A stretch of DNA of 64,000 nucleotides from Pseudomonas guariconensis. Its GTDB lineage: Bacteria; Pseudomonadota; Gammaproteobacteria; Pseudomonadales; Pseudomonadaceae. The DNA lies in contig NZ_FMYX01000002.1 of assembly GCF_900102675.1 (NCBI RefSeq), positions 434,001 through 498,000 of the forward strand. The letters are read 5' to 3'. Position 1 is the stretch's first letter, and every line of letters begins with the position of its first letter. A program made the translations under genes and the position numbers. Under the pieces are notes generated by a model that searched no databases, had not been told where the DNA came from, and saw nothing but the letters and a program-made list of their open reading frames with translations. Positions 48,068 to 56,972 of this stretch are shown here, piece after piece.

Positions 48068-49069
48068 TTAGTTCCAGCCAGCCCGGTCCATCAAGCGAAT
48101 GGCCTCGGCCTGGCGTTTGCCGGCCACTTCCACCGGAATGCTGTCGGCCTTGAAACTACCCCAGGCCGCGACTTCCTCGGACGGCTGGACCTTCGGGTTG
48201 GCCGGGAATTCCTGGTTGATGTCGGCAAACAGCTTCTGCGCCTCGACGCCGGTCATCCACTCGACCAGCTTCTTCGCCGCCTCCGGGTGCGGCGCGTGCT
48301 TGGTCAGGCCGATGCCCGACAAGTTGACATGCACGCCACGGTCGCCCTGGTTGGGCCAGAACAGCTTGACCGGCAGGTTGGGCTTTTCCTTGTGCAGACG
48401 ACCGTAGTAATAGGTGTTGACGATGCCCACGTCGCACTGACCGGCCTCGATGGCCTGGAGCACGGCGGTGTCGTCGGAGAACACATCGGTGGACAGGTTG
48501 TTCACCCAACCCTTGATGATTTCCTGGGTCTTGGCCTCGCCGTGGTTCTCGATCAGGGTCGCAGTCAGCGACTGGTTGTAGACCTTCTTGGCCGTGCGCA
48601 GGCACAGACGGCCTTCCCATTGCTTGTCGGCCAGGGCTTCGTAGGTGGTCAGCTCTTGGGGTTTTACCCGCTCGGTGGAGTAGGCAATGGTCCGCGCACG
48701 CAGGCTCAGGCCTGTCCAGTCGTGGGAGGAAGCGCGGTACTGGGAAGGGATGTTCTGGTCGATGACGTCCGATTTGATCGGTTGCAGGATGCCCATTTGT
48801 TCAGCCTGCCAGAGGTTGCCGGCATCGACGGTGAGCAGCAGGTCGGCCACGCCGTTCTCGCCCTCGGCCTTGATGCGTTGCATCAATGGGGCTTCCTTGT
48901 CGGTGATGAACTTGATCTTCACGCCGGTCTTGGCGGTGTAGGCGTCGAACACTGGCTTGATCAGCTCGTCGATGCGCGAGGAATACACCACCACTTCATC
49001 CGCCGCCTGGGCAGTGCCGCCGAACAGGGTCAGGGCCAGAGCGGCCAATAGGGGCTTGCGTGGCAACAT
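48068..49069 (-). CDS. ferric iron ABC transporter substrate-binding protein (FbpA-like)
   Basis: A 333-residue periplasmic protein with signal peptide [20 protein letters not shown] (cleavage near QAADEV). The iron-binding family motifs are [39 protein letters not shown] and paired tyrosines in [11 protein letters not shown] that coordinate Fe(III). It delivers iron to the permease at 46295. It is separated from that gene by the REP pair, a typical binding-protein arrangement. Confidence 0.88.
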   Translation of the reverse strand: MLPRKPLLAALALTLFGGTAQAADEVVVYSSRIDELIKPVFDAYTAKTGVKIKFITDKEAPLMQRIKAEGENGVADLLLTVDAGNLWQAEQMGILQPIKSDVIDQNIPSQYRASSHDWTGLSLRARTIAYSTERVKPQELTTYEALADKQWEGRLCLRTAKKVYNQSLTATLIENHGEAKTQEIIKGWVNNLSTDVFSDDTAVLQAIEAGQCDVGIVNTYYYGRLHKEKPNLPVKLFWPNQGDRGVHVNLSGIGLTKHAPHPEAAKKLVEWMTGVEAQKLFADINQEFPANPKVQPSEEVAAWGSFKADSIPVEVAGKRQAEAIRLMDRAGWN

Positions 49070-49164
49070 CGGGGTCTTCCTCGCTGAGTTGAGAGGTGCA
49101 AATGGTAGTGAATCCCATTATCTACCTCACCTGCGCAGACGTTACCGAATGTTGCCGGACGCCC

Positions 49165-50388
49165 TCAGGCCTTGGCCAAGGCCGGCAGATCCCCGGAAAG
49201 CCCCAGCGCCTGGCGCACGAACAACGCCTTTGCCTCCGGCATCTGCTCCACCAGCTTCAACCCGCTGTTGCGTAGCCAGCGCAGCGGCAATGGATCAGCC
49301 TGGAACAGCCGCTCGAAACCTTCCATCGCTGCCATCAACGCCAAGTTGTGCGGCATGCGTCGCCGCTCGAAGCGGCTCAGCACCTTCACGTCGGCGAGCC
49401 GTTCGCCACGTTCGCAGGCGCGCTCCAGCTCCTCGGCCAACACGGCAGCATCCAGAAAGCCCAGGTTGACGCCCTGTCCGGCCAGCGGATGGATGGTGTG
49501 CGCGGCGTCGCCGATCAGCGCCAGCCCCTCGTCCACATAGCGCTTGGCATGGCGCTGGCGCAGCGGCACGCAAAGCCGTGGATCGGCACTCACCACCTCA
49601 CCCAGGTGCCCCTCGAAAGCACGACCGAGCGCCTCGCAGAAGGCGGCGTCATCCAAGGCCATGAGTTTCTCGGCCTGCTCCGGCGTGGTCGACCAGACGA
49701 TCGAGCACCAGGCCTGCCCGTCATCACGGGACAACGGCAGGAAAGCCAGCGGCCCTTCATCGGTAAAGCGTTGCCAGGCCGTGGCCTGGTGCGCCTCGCT
49801 GCAGCGCACGCTGGTGACGATGGCGTGGTGCAGGTAATCCCACTCACGGGTTTCACAACCGGTCAGCTTGCGTACCGCGGAGTTGGCGCCATCGGCGGCC
49901 ACCACCAGCGGCGCACGCAGGGTCCGCCCATCGGCCAGGGTCAGCAGCCATTCGTCGCCGGAGCGGCGCATCTGCTCCAGGCGAGCATTGGGCAGCAGGC
50001 CGACGTCACTGTCGTGAAGACGCTCCAGCAGGCTATCCTGCACCACGCGGTTCTCGACGATATGGCCAAGCACCTGGGCGTGCACGCTGGCTGCCGAGAA
50101 GTGGATCTGACCCGTACCGCTGCCATCCCAGACGTGCATGTCCGTATACGGCGAGACCCGGCGCCCGGCGATGCCTTCCCAGGCGCCCAGGCGCTCGAGG
50201 ATACGCTGGCTGGCCGCCGACAGTGCGCTGACGCGGGGTTCGAATGGCCCTTGGGCATCGAAGGGTTTGACCGACAGCGGGCTGCCGTCGAGCAGGAGAA
50301 TTTCCAGGCCGCTGTGGCGCAAGGCCAAGGCCAGGGCGCTGCCGACCATACCGGCACCGACAATCAACAGATCTGCGCGCATTTCCAT
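49165..50388 (-). CDS. UbiH/UbiF/VisC-family FAD-dependent ubiquinone-biosynthesis hydroxylase
   Basis: A 407-residue flavoprotein monooxygenase. The N-terminal Rossmann FAD motif is DLLIVGAGMVGSALALALRH. VAADGANSAVRKLTG is the DG motif and LIGDAAHTIHPLAGQGVNLG the GD motif shared by Ubi hydroxylases. It hydroxylates the ubiquinone ring. Within this family it is not possible by eye to separate UbiI from UbiF activity, so no symbol is given. It is the last gene of the run pepP-ubiH-DUF4442-this gene. Confidence 0.88.
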   Translation of the reverse strand: MEMRADLLIVGAGMVGSALALALRHSGLEILLLDGSPLSVKPFDAQGPFEPRVSALSAASQRILERLGAWEGIAGRRVSPYTDMHVWDGSGTGQIHFSAASVHAQVLGHIVENRVVQDSLLERLHDSDVGLLPNARLEQMRRSGDEWLLTLADGRTLRAPLVVAADGANSAVRKLTGCETREWDYLHHAIVTSVRCSEAHQATAWQRFTDEGPLAFLPLSRDDGQAWCSIVWSTTPEQAEKLMALDDAAFCEALGRAFEGHLGEVVSADPRLCVPLRQRHAKRYVDEGLALIGDAAHTIHPLAGQGVNLGFLDAAVLAEELERACERGERLADVKVLSRFERRRMPHNLALMAAMEGFERLFQADPLPLRWLRNSGLKLVEQMPEAKALFVRQALGLSGDLPALAKA

Positions 50389-50391
50389 GCC

Positions 50392-50874
50392 TTACGCCTG
50401 CCTCGCTTGCGGCTTGAGCCGCACATAAAGGGTTTTATCGACCCGCGCAACCAGTTCGCCTGCACCGTCGCGGATATCGACCTGCAAACGAGGCAGGTAC
50501 TTCTTGCCGCTGGCGGTCTGCTGGCGAATGTCCTCCAGCAACGCGTCATCGACATGGAATTCGGCGAATACCGGGCCTTTGCCGGGTGCGATGAAATCGA
50601 TGGTGGCGGCCTTGTCCCAGACGATGTATTCACGCCCGAGTCGCTCGATCAACAACAACATGTAGAAAGGATCGACCATCGAATAGAGGCTGCCACCGAA
50701 CTGGGTGCCGACGTAGTTGCGGTTCCAACGGGTCAGCTTCATGCGCACCCTGATGCTGCGCATGTCGGGACTGATGTGCTGCACGCGGATACCGGCGCCC
50801 AGATAGGGTGGGTAGAGGTTGAGCAGCCACCGCAACATGCGGGCCTTTCGGGCGAGCCTGCGCGAATCGCTCAT
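50392..50874 (-). CDS. DUF4442 hotdog-fold protein
   Basis: A 160-residue protein starting MSDSRRLARKARMLRWLLNL. The segment RNYVGTQFGGSLYSMVDPFY, then MLLLIERLG, is the central helix and catalytic region of the hotdog thioesterase fold (DUF4442). No acyl-CoA specificity can be read. It overlaps the ubiH stop by four bases and precedes the next hydroxylase by three, so it is part of the ubiquinone operon. Confidence 0.82.
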   Translation of the reverse strand: MSDSRRLARKARMLRWLLNLYPPYLGAGIRVQHISPDMRSIRVRMKLTRWNRNYVGTQFGGSLYSMVDPFYMLLLIERLGREYIVWDKAATIDFIAPGKGPVFAEFHVDDALLEDIRQQTASGKKYLPRLQVDIRDGAGELVARVDKTLYVRLKPQARQA

Positions 50875-52070
50875 GCACGGCCTCGCGGGTCGGGACGGGT
50901 ACCCAGGCCCATGGCCTGTCGGGCGAACCAGCGCTTGGCCGGCGGCAGCAGGTCCAGGCCGAGCAACCCAAGGTTGCGACCGGCGGCCAGCAAAGGCTGG
51001 CTGCTGCCGAACAAGCGGGTGACCTGGTCGGAAAAACCGATGGTCATGGCCTGGTCCAGTTGCTGACGCTGATGGTAGGCCTGCAACGTGGCAAGGTCGC
51101 CCAGCGGCTGCGGGCCGGCCAGCAGGGCTTCGGCCAGCGACTGCACGTCACGCAGCGACAGGTTGAAGCCCTGCCCTGCGATCGGGTGCAGGCTGTGGGC
51201 CGCGTTGCCCAGCACCACCAGATGTGGACGCACCTGCTCCTGGGCTTCGATCAAGGCGAGCGGATACAGATGGCGCACCCCTACCTGACGCAGGGCGCCC
51301 AGGCGGTAGCCGAATACATCTTGCAGTTCACGCAGGAAGCTGCGTTCGTCGATCTCGGCCAGGCGCTGGGCGTCCATCCCTTGGCGGGTCCAGACGAGCG
51401 CACAGCGGTTTTCCGGCAGCGGCAGCAAGGCCATCGGGCCCTGCTCGGTGAACCGTTCGAAGGCCTGCCCGCGATGGGCTTCGCCCGGGGTGATGTTGGC
51501 GATCAGTGCGCTTTGTTCATAGGGGGTACGCCGGACATGGATGCCCAGTTGTTCGCGCAAGCCCGAGCGGCCACCGTCGGCGAGTACCGCGAGGTCGCAC
51601 TCAAGGCTGGTGTCGTCGTCCAGCAGCAAGCGGTAGCCGCCGGCGACAGCCTGCATGGCCTTGACCTCGGCCGGACAACGCCAGCTCACCACATCGGCAT
51701 CAAGGCTCTGCCACAGGCATTGGCCAAGCCAGGCGTTCTCCACCACATAGCCCAGCGCCGGCACGCCTTCCTCGATCGCATCCAGGCGGGTGGCGCCGAA
51801 GCGACCTCGGTCGGACACCTGGATCTGGCTAATTGGCTCGGCGCGTTGGCTGATCAGCTGCCACAGGCCCAAGTGCTCATAGATTTGCCGGGTGCCGTAG
51901 GACAACGCCGAGGAGCGGGCATCGTAGCTGGGCTGGAAGCTGTGACCCGGGGCGAACGGCTCGATCAGCAGAATCTTCCAACCGCGCGCCTTGGCGCCGG
52001 CCTGCAAGGCCAGGGCTAGGCTGGCCCCGACCAGGCCGCCACCGATGATCGCCAGGTTGACCCGGTTCAT
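50871..52070 (-). CDS. ubiH: 2-octaprenyl-6-methoxyphenyl hydroxylase UbiH
   Basis: A 399-residue FAD monooxygenase starting MNRVNLAIIGGGLVGASLAL. It has the FAD Rossmann motif, DG motif LADGGRSGLREQLG and the GNAAHSLHPIAGQGFNLSLR segment, where UbiH has GN in place of GD. It hydroxylates the ring of a ubiquinone precursor. It sits directly after pepP, the conserved pepP-ubiH arrangement of gammaproteobacteria, with a four-base overlap. Confidence 0.92.
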   Translation of the reverse strand: MNRVNLAIIGGGLVGASLALALQAGAKARGWKILLIEPFAPGHSFQPSYDARSSALSYGTRQIYEHLGLWQLISQRAEPISQIQVSDRGRFGATRLDAIEEGVPALGYVVENAWLGQCLWQSLDADVVSWRCPAEVKAMQAVAGGYRLLLDDDTSLECDLAVLADGGRSGLREQLGIHVRRTPYEQSALIANITPGEAHRGQAFERFTEQGPMALLPLPENRCALVWTRQGMDAQRLAEIDERSFLRELQDVFGYRLGALRQVGVRHLYPLALIEAQEQVRPHLVVLGNAAHSLHPIAGQGFNLSLRDVQSLAEALLAGPQPLGDLATLQAYHQRQQLDQAMTIGFSDQVTRLFGSSQPLLAAGRNLGLLGLDLLPPAKRWFARQAMGLGTRPDPRGRA

Positions 52071-53401
52071 GCCGCGTCCTTACGGGCGGCGGCCATCAAC
52101 GCTTCGATCTCGGCAACCGTGCGCGGTACGTCGGAGGTCAGAATTTCACAGCCCTGCTTGGTCACCACCACATCGTCCTCGATCCTTACGCCGATGCCGC
52201 GCCATTTCTTCGCGACGTTCTGGTTGTCGGCGGCAATGTAGATACCGGGCTCGACGGTCAGCGCCATGCCCGGCTCGAGCACGCGCCACTGCCCGCCCAC
52301 CTTGTAATCGCCCACATCGTGCACATCCATGCCCAGCCAGTGACCGGCGCGATGCATGTAGAACGCACGATGGGCCTCGCTGTCGATCAGCGCTTGCACG
52401 TCACCTTTGAGCAGCCCCAACTCCACCAGCCCCTCGGTGATAACCCGCACGGTCGCCTCATGGGCGTGGTTCCAGTGCTTGCCCGGCGCGATCTCGGCGA
52501 ACGCGGCGGCCTGGGCCTTGAGCACCAGTTCGTAGATGGCTTTCTGCTCCGGCGAAAAACGCCCGCTGACCGGGAAGGTCCGGGTGATGTCGCTGGCGTA
52601 GCAGTCGATTTCACAGCCGGCATCGATCAGCACCAGGTCGCCATCCTTGAGTGGGGCGTCGTTCTGCTGGTAGTGCAGGATGCAGGCGTTGCGTCCGGCC
52701 GCGACGATCGAACCATAGGCCGGCATTTTCGCGCCGCCCTTGCGGAATACGTAATCCAGTTCTGCTTCCAGGCTGTATTCGTGCAACCCGGCCCGGCACG
52801 CCTGCATGGCCCGCACGTGAGCCTGCGCGGAAATCTTCGCGGCGGTGCGCATCACCTTCACCTCTGCCGCCGATTTATACAGGCGCATGTCGTGCAGCAG
52901 GTGATCCAGGGCAACGAATTCGTTCGGAGGCTGGGCGCCGAGCCGCGCCTTGGAGCGAATCACGTTGATCCACTCCATCAACCGGCGGTCGAACTCGGGA
53001 TTGCTGCCCATGGCGGTATAGACCCGGTCGCGGCCTTCTATCAGGCCGGGCAGGATCTCGTCGATATCGGTAATGGGGAAGGCGTCGTCGGCGCCAAAGT
53101 CGCGGATCGCGCCTTCCTGGCCGGCACGCAGGCCATCCCACAGCTCACGCTCAGGGTTGCGCTCGCGGCAGAACAGCACGTACTCGCCATGCTCACGGCC
53201 AGGAATCAGCGCGATGACCGCCTCGGGCTCAGGGAAGCCACTCAGGTACTGGAAGTCGCTGTCCTGCCGGTAAACGTGCTCGACGTCGCGATTGCGGATG
53301 GCAACCGCGGCCGCCGGCAGGATGGCGATGCTGTTGGGGACCATCTGCGCCATCAGCGCCTTGCGCCGACGGGCATATTCGGCCTTCGGAATATGGCTCA
53401 T
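52067..53401 (-). CDS. pepP: Xaa-Pro aminopeptidase PepP
   Basis: A 444-residue M24 metallopeptidase starting MSHIPKAEYARRRKALMAQM. The pita-bread fold metal ligands are visible: LVLIDAGCEIDCYASDITRT (two Asp), HRAGHWLGMDVHD (His), MALTVEPGIYI (Glu) and RGIGVRIEDDVVV (Glu). It removes N-terminal residues before proline. It follows the UPF0149 gene by 19 bases. Confidence 0.95.
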   Translation of the reverse strand: MSHIPKAEYARRRKALMAQMVPNSIAILPAAAVAIRNRDVEHVYRQDSDFQYLSGFPEPEAVIALIPGREHGEYVLFCRERNPERELWDGLRAGQEGAIRDFGADDAFPITDIDEILPGLIEGRDRVYTAMGSNPEFDRRLMEWINVIRSKARLGAQPPNEFVALDHLLHDMRLYKSAAEVKVMRTAAKISAQAHVRAMQACRAGLHEYSLEAELDYVFRKGGAKMPAYGSIVAAGRNACILHYQQNDAPLKDGDLVLIDAGCEIDCYASDITRTFPVSGRFSPEQKAIYELVLKAQAAAFAEIAPGKHWNHAHEATVRVITEGLVELGLLKGDVQALIDSEAHRAFYMHRAGHWLGMDVHDVGDYKVGGQWRVLEPGMALTVEPGIYIAADNQNVAKKWRGIGVRIEDDVVVTKQGCEILTSDVPRTVAEIEALMAAARKDAA

Positions 53402-53420
53402 GGGCAGGACCCCCGGGGTA

Positions 53421-53975
53421 TCAGTGCAGCGATGGCTTGGGCGCGGGCGCAGCGGGTTTGGCCAGCTCGGTGTACAGCAACAACGGGGCGACGCGCAGGT
53501 ACTCCATGACTTCCATGTAGTCGCTCTCACCGTCCTCGGACTCTTCGAGGGCGTCCTGAACCTGGGAAATGGCCACCAAGTCCTGTAGGACTTCCTTGGC
53601 TTCGTCGGAGAGGTCCTTGCCGCCGGCGTTGAGCCCGAAGCCTGTGATGAAGCCCTGGCACCATTGGCCCAGGGCAGTGGCACGCTCGGTCAGCGGCGCA
53701 TCGTCGCCCGGCAGCAGCAGGACGATGGCAATGTCTTCGCCAGTGAGCTCGGCCTTGACCATTTCCTGCAGACCAAGCAAGGCGGCGCGCACGGCATCCA
53801 CCGGCTCGTTCTCCAGCGCACCGGCGGCGTCGGCCAGCCAGGAATCGGCATCGAAGCCTGCGCCGGCGCAGCTGCGACCGATCAGCAGGCCGTGCAGTTC
53901 GGCGGGGGAGACAGGATGGCCATTGCTGGAGAGCAGCGTGGCGAAGGCAGTGTAGGGCGATTGGGTATTGGGCAT
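53421..53975 (-). CDS. UPF0149 family protein (YgfB-like)
   Basis: A 184-residue helical protein starting [20 protein letters not shown]. It carries family motifs [16 protein letters not shown] and [11 protein letters not shown], and a Glu/Asp-rich tail. The family lies upstream of pepP in many gammaproteobacteria, as here. Its role is poorly defined. It is the first gene of the leftward pepP-ubiH operon and divergent from the ZapB-like gene. Confidence 0.88.
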   Translation of the reverse strand: MPNTQSPYTAFATLLSSNGHPVSPAELHGLLIGRSCAGAGFDADSWLADAAGALENEPVDAVRAALLGLQEMVKAELTGEDIAIVLLLPGDDAPLTERATALGQWCQGFITGFGLNAGGKDLSDEAKEVLQDLVAISQVQDALEESEDGESDYMEVMEYLRVAPLLLYTELAKPAAPAPKPSLH

Positions 53976-54119
53976 GGGCAGCTAGGCGCCAGGCGGCGCA
54001 ATGACTAGAATGAAGACCTTGTATCCTAGCACCGGCAGGCGCGCCAAGACCATCCGCACTGGCTGTACCGCCCCCGGAAGAGGCATGATCGCCAGGCAGT
54101 CAACGAGGGAGCGAATCGA

Positions 54120-54338
54120 GTGCAACCCATGCCAGAGAACGACTTGCAAGCGCTGATGAGCCGATTCGAGTTGCTGATCGAGCGAGTCGAGCAACTAAAA
54201 CGGCAAAATGCACTCCTACTAGCGCAGGAAAAATCCTGGCGCGAGGAGCGCGCCCACCTCATCGAAAAGAACGAGATCGCAAGGCGAAAGGTCGAGTCGA
54301 TGATTTTACGCCTCAAGGCCCTGGAGCAAGACTCATGA
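54120..54338 (+). CDS. TIGR02449-type coiled-coil protein (ZapB-like), GTG start
   Basis: A 72-residue protein that is almost one coiled coil (ALMSRFELLIERVEQLKRQN, then ALLLAQEKSWREERA). The GTG at 54120 has GAGGGAG nine bases upstream; the ATG at 54129 would be 18 bases away, so I choose GTG. TIGR02449 proteins sit just before zapA in pseudomonads and are thought to act in cell division with ZapA. It overlaps zapA by four bases. Confidence 0.78.
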   Translation: MQPMPENDLQALMSRFELLIERVEQLKRQNALLLAQEKSWREERAHLIEKNEIARRKVESMILRLKALEQDS

Positions 54339-54652
54339 GTTCAAGCAATAGCGTCACCGTCCAGATCCTCGACAAGGAATACTCGATCATCTGCCCGCCG
54401 GAAGAGCGCAACAACCTGGTCAGCGCCGCCCGCTACCTGGATGGCAAGATGCGCGAGATCCGCAGCAGCGGCAAGGTGATCGGTGCGGACCGCATCGCGG
54501 TCATGGCAGCCCTGAACATCACCCACGAACTGCTGCACCGTCAGGAGCGTCCGGATGTTGCCGCCAGCGGCACCACACGCGAGCAAGTGCGCGACCTGCT
54601 CGAGCGGGTCGACCAGGCGCTGTCCGACGACGCGGATACCAAAATCGGCTGA
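54335..54652 (+). CDS. zapA: cell division protein ZapA
   Basis: A 105-residue protein starting MSSSNSVTVQILDKEYSIIC. Family segments are CPPEERNNLVSAARYLDGKM and RIAVMAALNITHELLH. ZapA binds and bundles FtsZ at the division ring. It is translationally coupled to the coiled-coil gene upstream and lies just before 6S RNA, as in other gammaproteobacteria. Confidence 0.92.
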   Translation: MSSSNSVTVQILDKEYSIICPPEERNNLVSAARYLDGKMREIRSSGKVIGADRIAVMAALNITHELLHRQERPDVAASGTTREQVRDLLERVDQALSDDADTKIG

Positions 54653-54667
54653 GCTTGGTATACTGGC

Positions 54668-54851
54668 GCCACTCCCTGGGGGATGCGCCAGTCGGTTATG
54701 TCCCTGAGCCGATACGCACAACCACGGGGGTTGCACGCTGGGGCCGGTGTGCATGTCCGCCCGACGGAAAGCCTTAACGCCCCCTGCAATCTCCACCTTG
54801 AACTTTCGGGTTCAAGGGCTACACCGATAGCGGTCTTGTCGGGGAGCCTGA
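54668..54851 (+). ncRNA. ssrS: 6S RNA (SsrS)
   Basis: The 278-base gap between zapA and ygfA is the conserved locus of 6S RNA. A TATACT -10 lies at 54659-54664. The closing stem is likely ACTCCC (54671-54676) with GGGGAGCC (54841-54848), about 180 bases apart, the usual length. Inside is a hairpin CCTTGAAC/GTTCAAGG near the 3' end. 6S RNA mimics an open promoter and holds sigma-70 RNA polymerase in stationary phase. The ends are estimated from the closing stem. Confidence 0.85.
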
Positions 54852-54930
54852 ATTCTTTCTTGCCCGCCTGCCCTGGCGGGCAAATCGTCCGGTCGCCACG
54901 GCGTCCGGCACATCTGGGAACGCCTGTGCC

Positions 54931-55539
54931 ATGACCGACACCGCGCCGCTCACCCGCCCCCAATTGCGCCGTCTGCTTCGCAATGCCCGCCGCGCACTGA
55001 CGCCCGCCCAACAACGCCAAGCCTCCCTCGGCCTGTACCGCCAGCTGGCCCAGCATCCGTTGTTCCGCCGCGCCCGGCACATCGCCCTGTATCTGCCCAA
55101 CGATGGCGAGATCGATCCGCGCCTGTTGCTGCGCGAGGCCCAACGACGCGGCAAGCGTGTCTACCTGCCGGTACTGCATGCCTGGCCGCGCACGCGCATG
55201 GTTTTCCAGCGTTTCGAGCACGGCGAAAAGCTGCGCCCCAACCGCTTCCGCATTCCTGAACCTGTGGTCGAACGCAAGCGCCAACGGCCGATCTGGTCAT
55301 TGGACCTGATCCTGCTGCCATTGGTGGGATTCGACGAGGTGGGGGGGCGCCTGGGCATGGGAGGCGGCTTCTATGACCGCAGCCTGGCTTACCAGGCGCG
55401 CCGCAAGATGTGGAAGAAACCGCTGCTGCTGGGGCTGGCCCATGAGTGCCAGAAAGTGGAGCGGCTAGCTCAGGCCAGTTGGGATGTTCCGCTCAAGGGA
55501 ACGGTCTCGGACCGAGGCTGGTACCTGGCGCCGGCTTGA
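54931..55539 (+). CDS. ygfA: 5-formyltetrahydrofolate cyclo-ligase YgfA
   Basis: A 202-residue enzyme starting MTDTAPLTRPQLRRLLRNAR. Family motifs are ALYLPNDGEIDPRLLL, the substrate loop DLILLPLVGFDEVGGRLGMG and GGFYDRSLAY. It converts 5-formyl-THF to 5,10-methenyl-THF using ATP. It is processed from the 6S RNA transcript in many bacteria, which matches its position here. Confidence 0.93.
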   Translation: MTDTAPLTRPQLRRLLRNARRALTPAQQRQASLGLYRQLAQHPLFRRARHIALYLPNDGEIDPRLLLREAQRRGKRVYLPVLHAWPRTRMVFQRFEHGEKLRPNRFRIPEPVVERKRQRPIWSLDLILLPLVGFDEVGGRLGMGGGFYDRSLAYQARRKMWKKPLLLGLAHECQKVERLAQASWDVPLKGTVSDRGWYLAPA

Positions 55540-55557
55540 ACGGCGCCTGCGGACAGA

Positions 55558-55707
55558 TCAGCGCTGCGGCTGGGCTGGATCTACCGGCATCTGGTAGGCG
55601 GCGTCCACCTTGCGCTCAAGGAAACTCTGCGCATAACCGGTGGTGACGACACCCAGGCCAAAGATAAAGACCAGGATCCAGAGCAGGTCCGGTTTGCGTT
55701 GGTTCAT
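55558..55707 (-). CDS. small single-pass membrane protein, unknown function
   Basis: A 49-residue protein starting MNQRKPDLLWILVFIFGLGV. It has one membrane segment (about 9-27), then a periplasmic tail of about 20 residues (SFLERKVDAAYQMPVDPAQP). A G-rich stretch lies before the ATG. The composition is protein-like and it sits between two well-defined genes. No family is recognised. Confidence 0.65.
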   Translation of the reverse strand: MNQRKPDLLWILVFIFGLGVVTTGYAQSFLERKVDAAYQMPVDPAQPQR

Positions 55708-55884
55708 TGATGATTGCCCCCCTAGGCAAACAGTCAGGCTCGGCAACCTTCTTGGTGCTGCCGGAGCGTCAAGCTTAAAATCGGCGCATTTTCCGACAAC
55801 CTGAGTCGACACGCAAACGTTGACGCCAACCGACTGTCGGTTAAATGCGTCAGGTTATTTCAAACTTTTTCAGGAGCCTCACCC

Positions 55885-56337
55885 ATGGCCTATTGGCTGA
55901 TGAAATCCGAGCCAGACGAGCTCTCCATCGAAGCCCTGGCAGGTCTCGGACAGGCGCGCTGGGACGGGGTGCGCAACTATCAGGCCCGTAATTTCCTGCG
56001 CGCCATGAGCGTGGGCGACGAATTCTTCTTTTACCACTCCAGCTGCCCACAGCCGGGCATTGCCGGTATCGCGCGCATCACTGCCTCGGCCTATCCCGAC
56101 CCGACCGCGCTGGACCCCGAGAGCCATTACTACGATGCCAAGGCCACTGCCGAGAAGAACCCCTGGAGCGCCGTGGACGTTGCCCATGTGAAGACCTTTC
56201 GCCAGGTGCTGGGCCTCGGGCTGCTCAAGCAGCAGGCCGCCCTCGACGAACTGCCGTTGGTGCAAAAAGGCAGCCGCTTGTCGGTAATGCCGGTCACGGC
56301 CGAACAGTGGGCAGCGATTTTGGCGCTGACGACCTGA
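55885..56337 (+). CDS. EVE domain protein (PUA-like)
   Basis: A 150-residue protein starting MAYWLMKSEPDELSIEALAG. The EVE signature WDGVRNYQARNFLRAMSVGD, followed by EFFFYHSSC, forms an aromatic pocket. EVE domains are related to YTH and PUA modules and are thought to bind modified bases in DNA or RNA. It is a stand-alone single-domain version, common as a housekeeping gene. AGGAGCC before the ATG supports the start. Confidence 0.9.
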   Translation: MAYWLMKSEPDELSIEALAGLGQARWDGVRNYQARNFLRAMSVGDEFFFYHSSCPQPGIAGIARITASAYPDPTALDPESHYYDAKATAEKNPWSAVDVAHVKTFRQVLGLGLLKQQAALDELPLVQKGSRLSVMPVTAEQWAAILALTT

Positions 56338-56340
56338 CAC

Positions 56341-56398
56341 ACTGGTAAACCCGGCCCCGCAGGCCCGACGGTAAGCCTTGCGGGAACGGGTCCACCCG
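56341..56398. repeat. REP pair
   Basis: GGTAAACCCGGCCCCGCAGG and an inverted CCTTGCGGGAACGGGTCCACCCG lie between the convergent EVE and FliL-like genes. Confidence 0.7.
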
Positions 56399-56410
56399 TG
56401 AAAAGCGCGT

Positions 56411-56815
56411 TTATTGCACGATCAGGTTGTTGAACAACAAGTCCTCGACGATCGGCTTGCCTTCCTCGGCTTCCATCACCTGCTGAACCTGCTTGAGCGC
56501 TTCCTGGCGCAGCTTTTCCTTGGCCTCGACATTGCTCATGTTGTCCACACCCTGCTGGGTGAACAGTGCCACCAGCTGGTTGCGAATCAGCGGTTCATGG
56601 TGCTTGACCGCGGTGGCCGCGGCATCACCAGTCACGCGCAGGGCAACGTCGGCCTTGTACACACGCAGCTTGGGGCTGCCGTCGAGGGCATAGTTGCCGA
56701 CGAAAGGTGGACTTAGGCTGATGTAGGCCACCTTGGGCTCTCCTTCCTTGGCTTCCTCGGCCAGGGCCGCCGCTGGCAACAACAAGGCCAGCATCATCAA
56801 GATCCACGCTTTCAC
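56411..56815 (-). CDS. FliL-like exported protein, GTG start
   Basis: A 134-residue protein. The GTG at 56815 has GAGGAG eight bases upstream and begins a hydrophobic signal (KAWILMMLALLLPAAALA). The mature part PKVAYISLSPPFVGNY and DVALRVTGDAAATAVKHHEP followed by LIRNQL resembles the periplasmic domain of FliL, which supports flagellar stators. No flagellar gene lies nearby, so it is a FliL paralogue of uncertain role. ATG alternatives at residues 6-7 would cut into the signal. Confidence 0.78.
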   Translation of the reverse strand: MKAWILMMLALLLPAAALAEEAKEGEPKVAYISLSPPFVGNYALDGSPKLRVYKADVALRVTGDAAATAVKHHEPLIRNQLVALFTQQGVDNMSNVEAKEKLRQEALKQVQQVMEAEEGKPIVEDLLFNNLIVQ

Positions 56816-56972
56816 GAATTCGCTCCTCAATACAGTTGGCGCCAGCTTACCCAGCACATCGCTCAAACCCAAGCCCGGGCTTATGCCGCCCCATCAGGGC
56901 GGGGCATGCTCGTTGACCCGTCCTGTGCCCCTCCTACACTTATCGGCCAACGCACGCAAAGGAATAGCCCCG

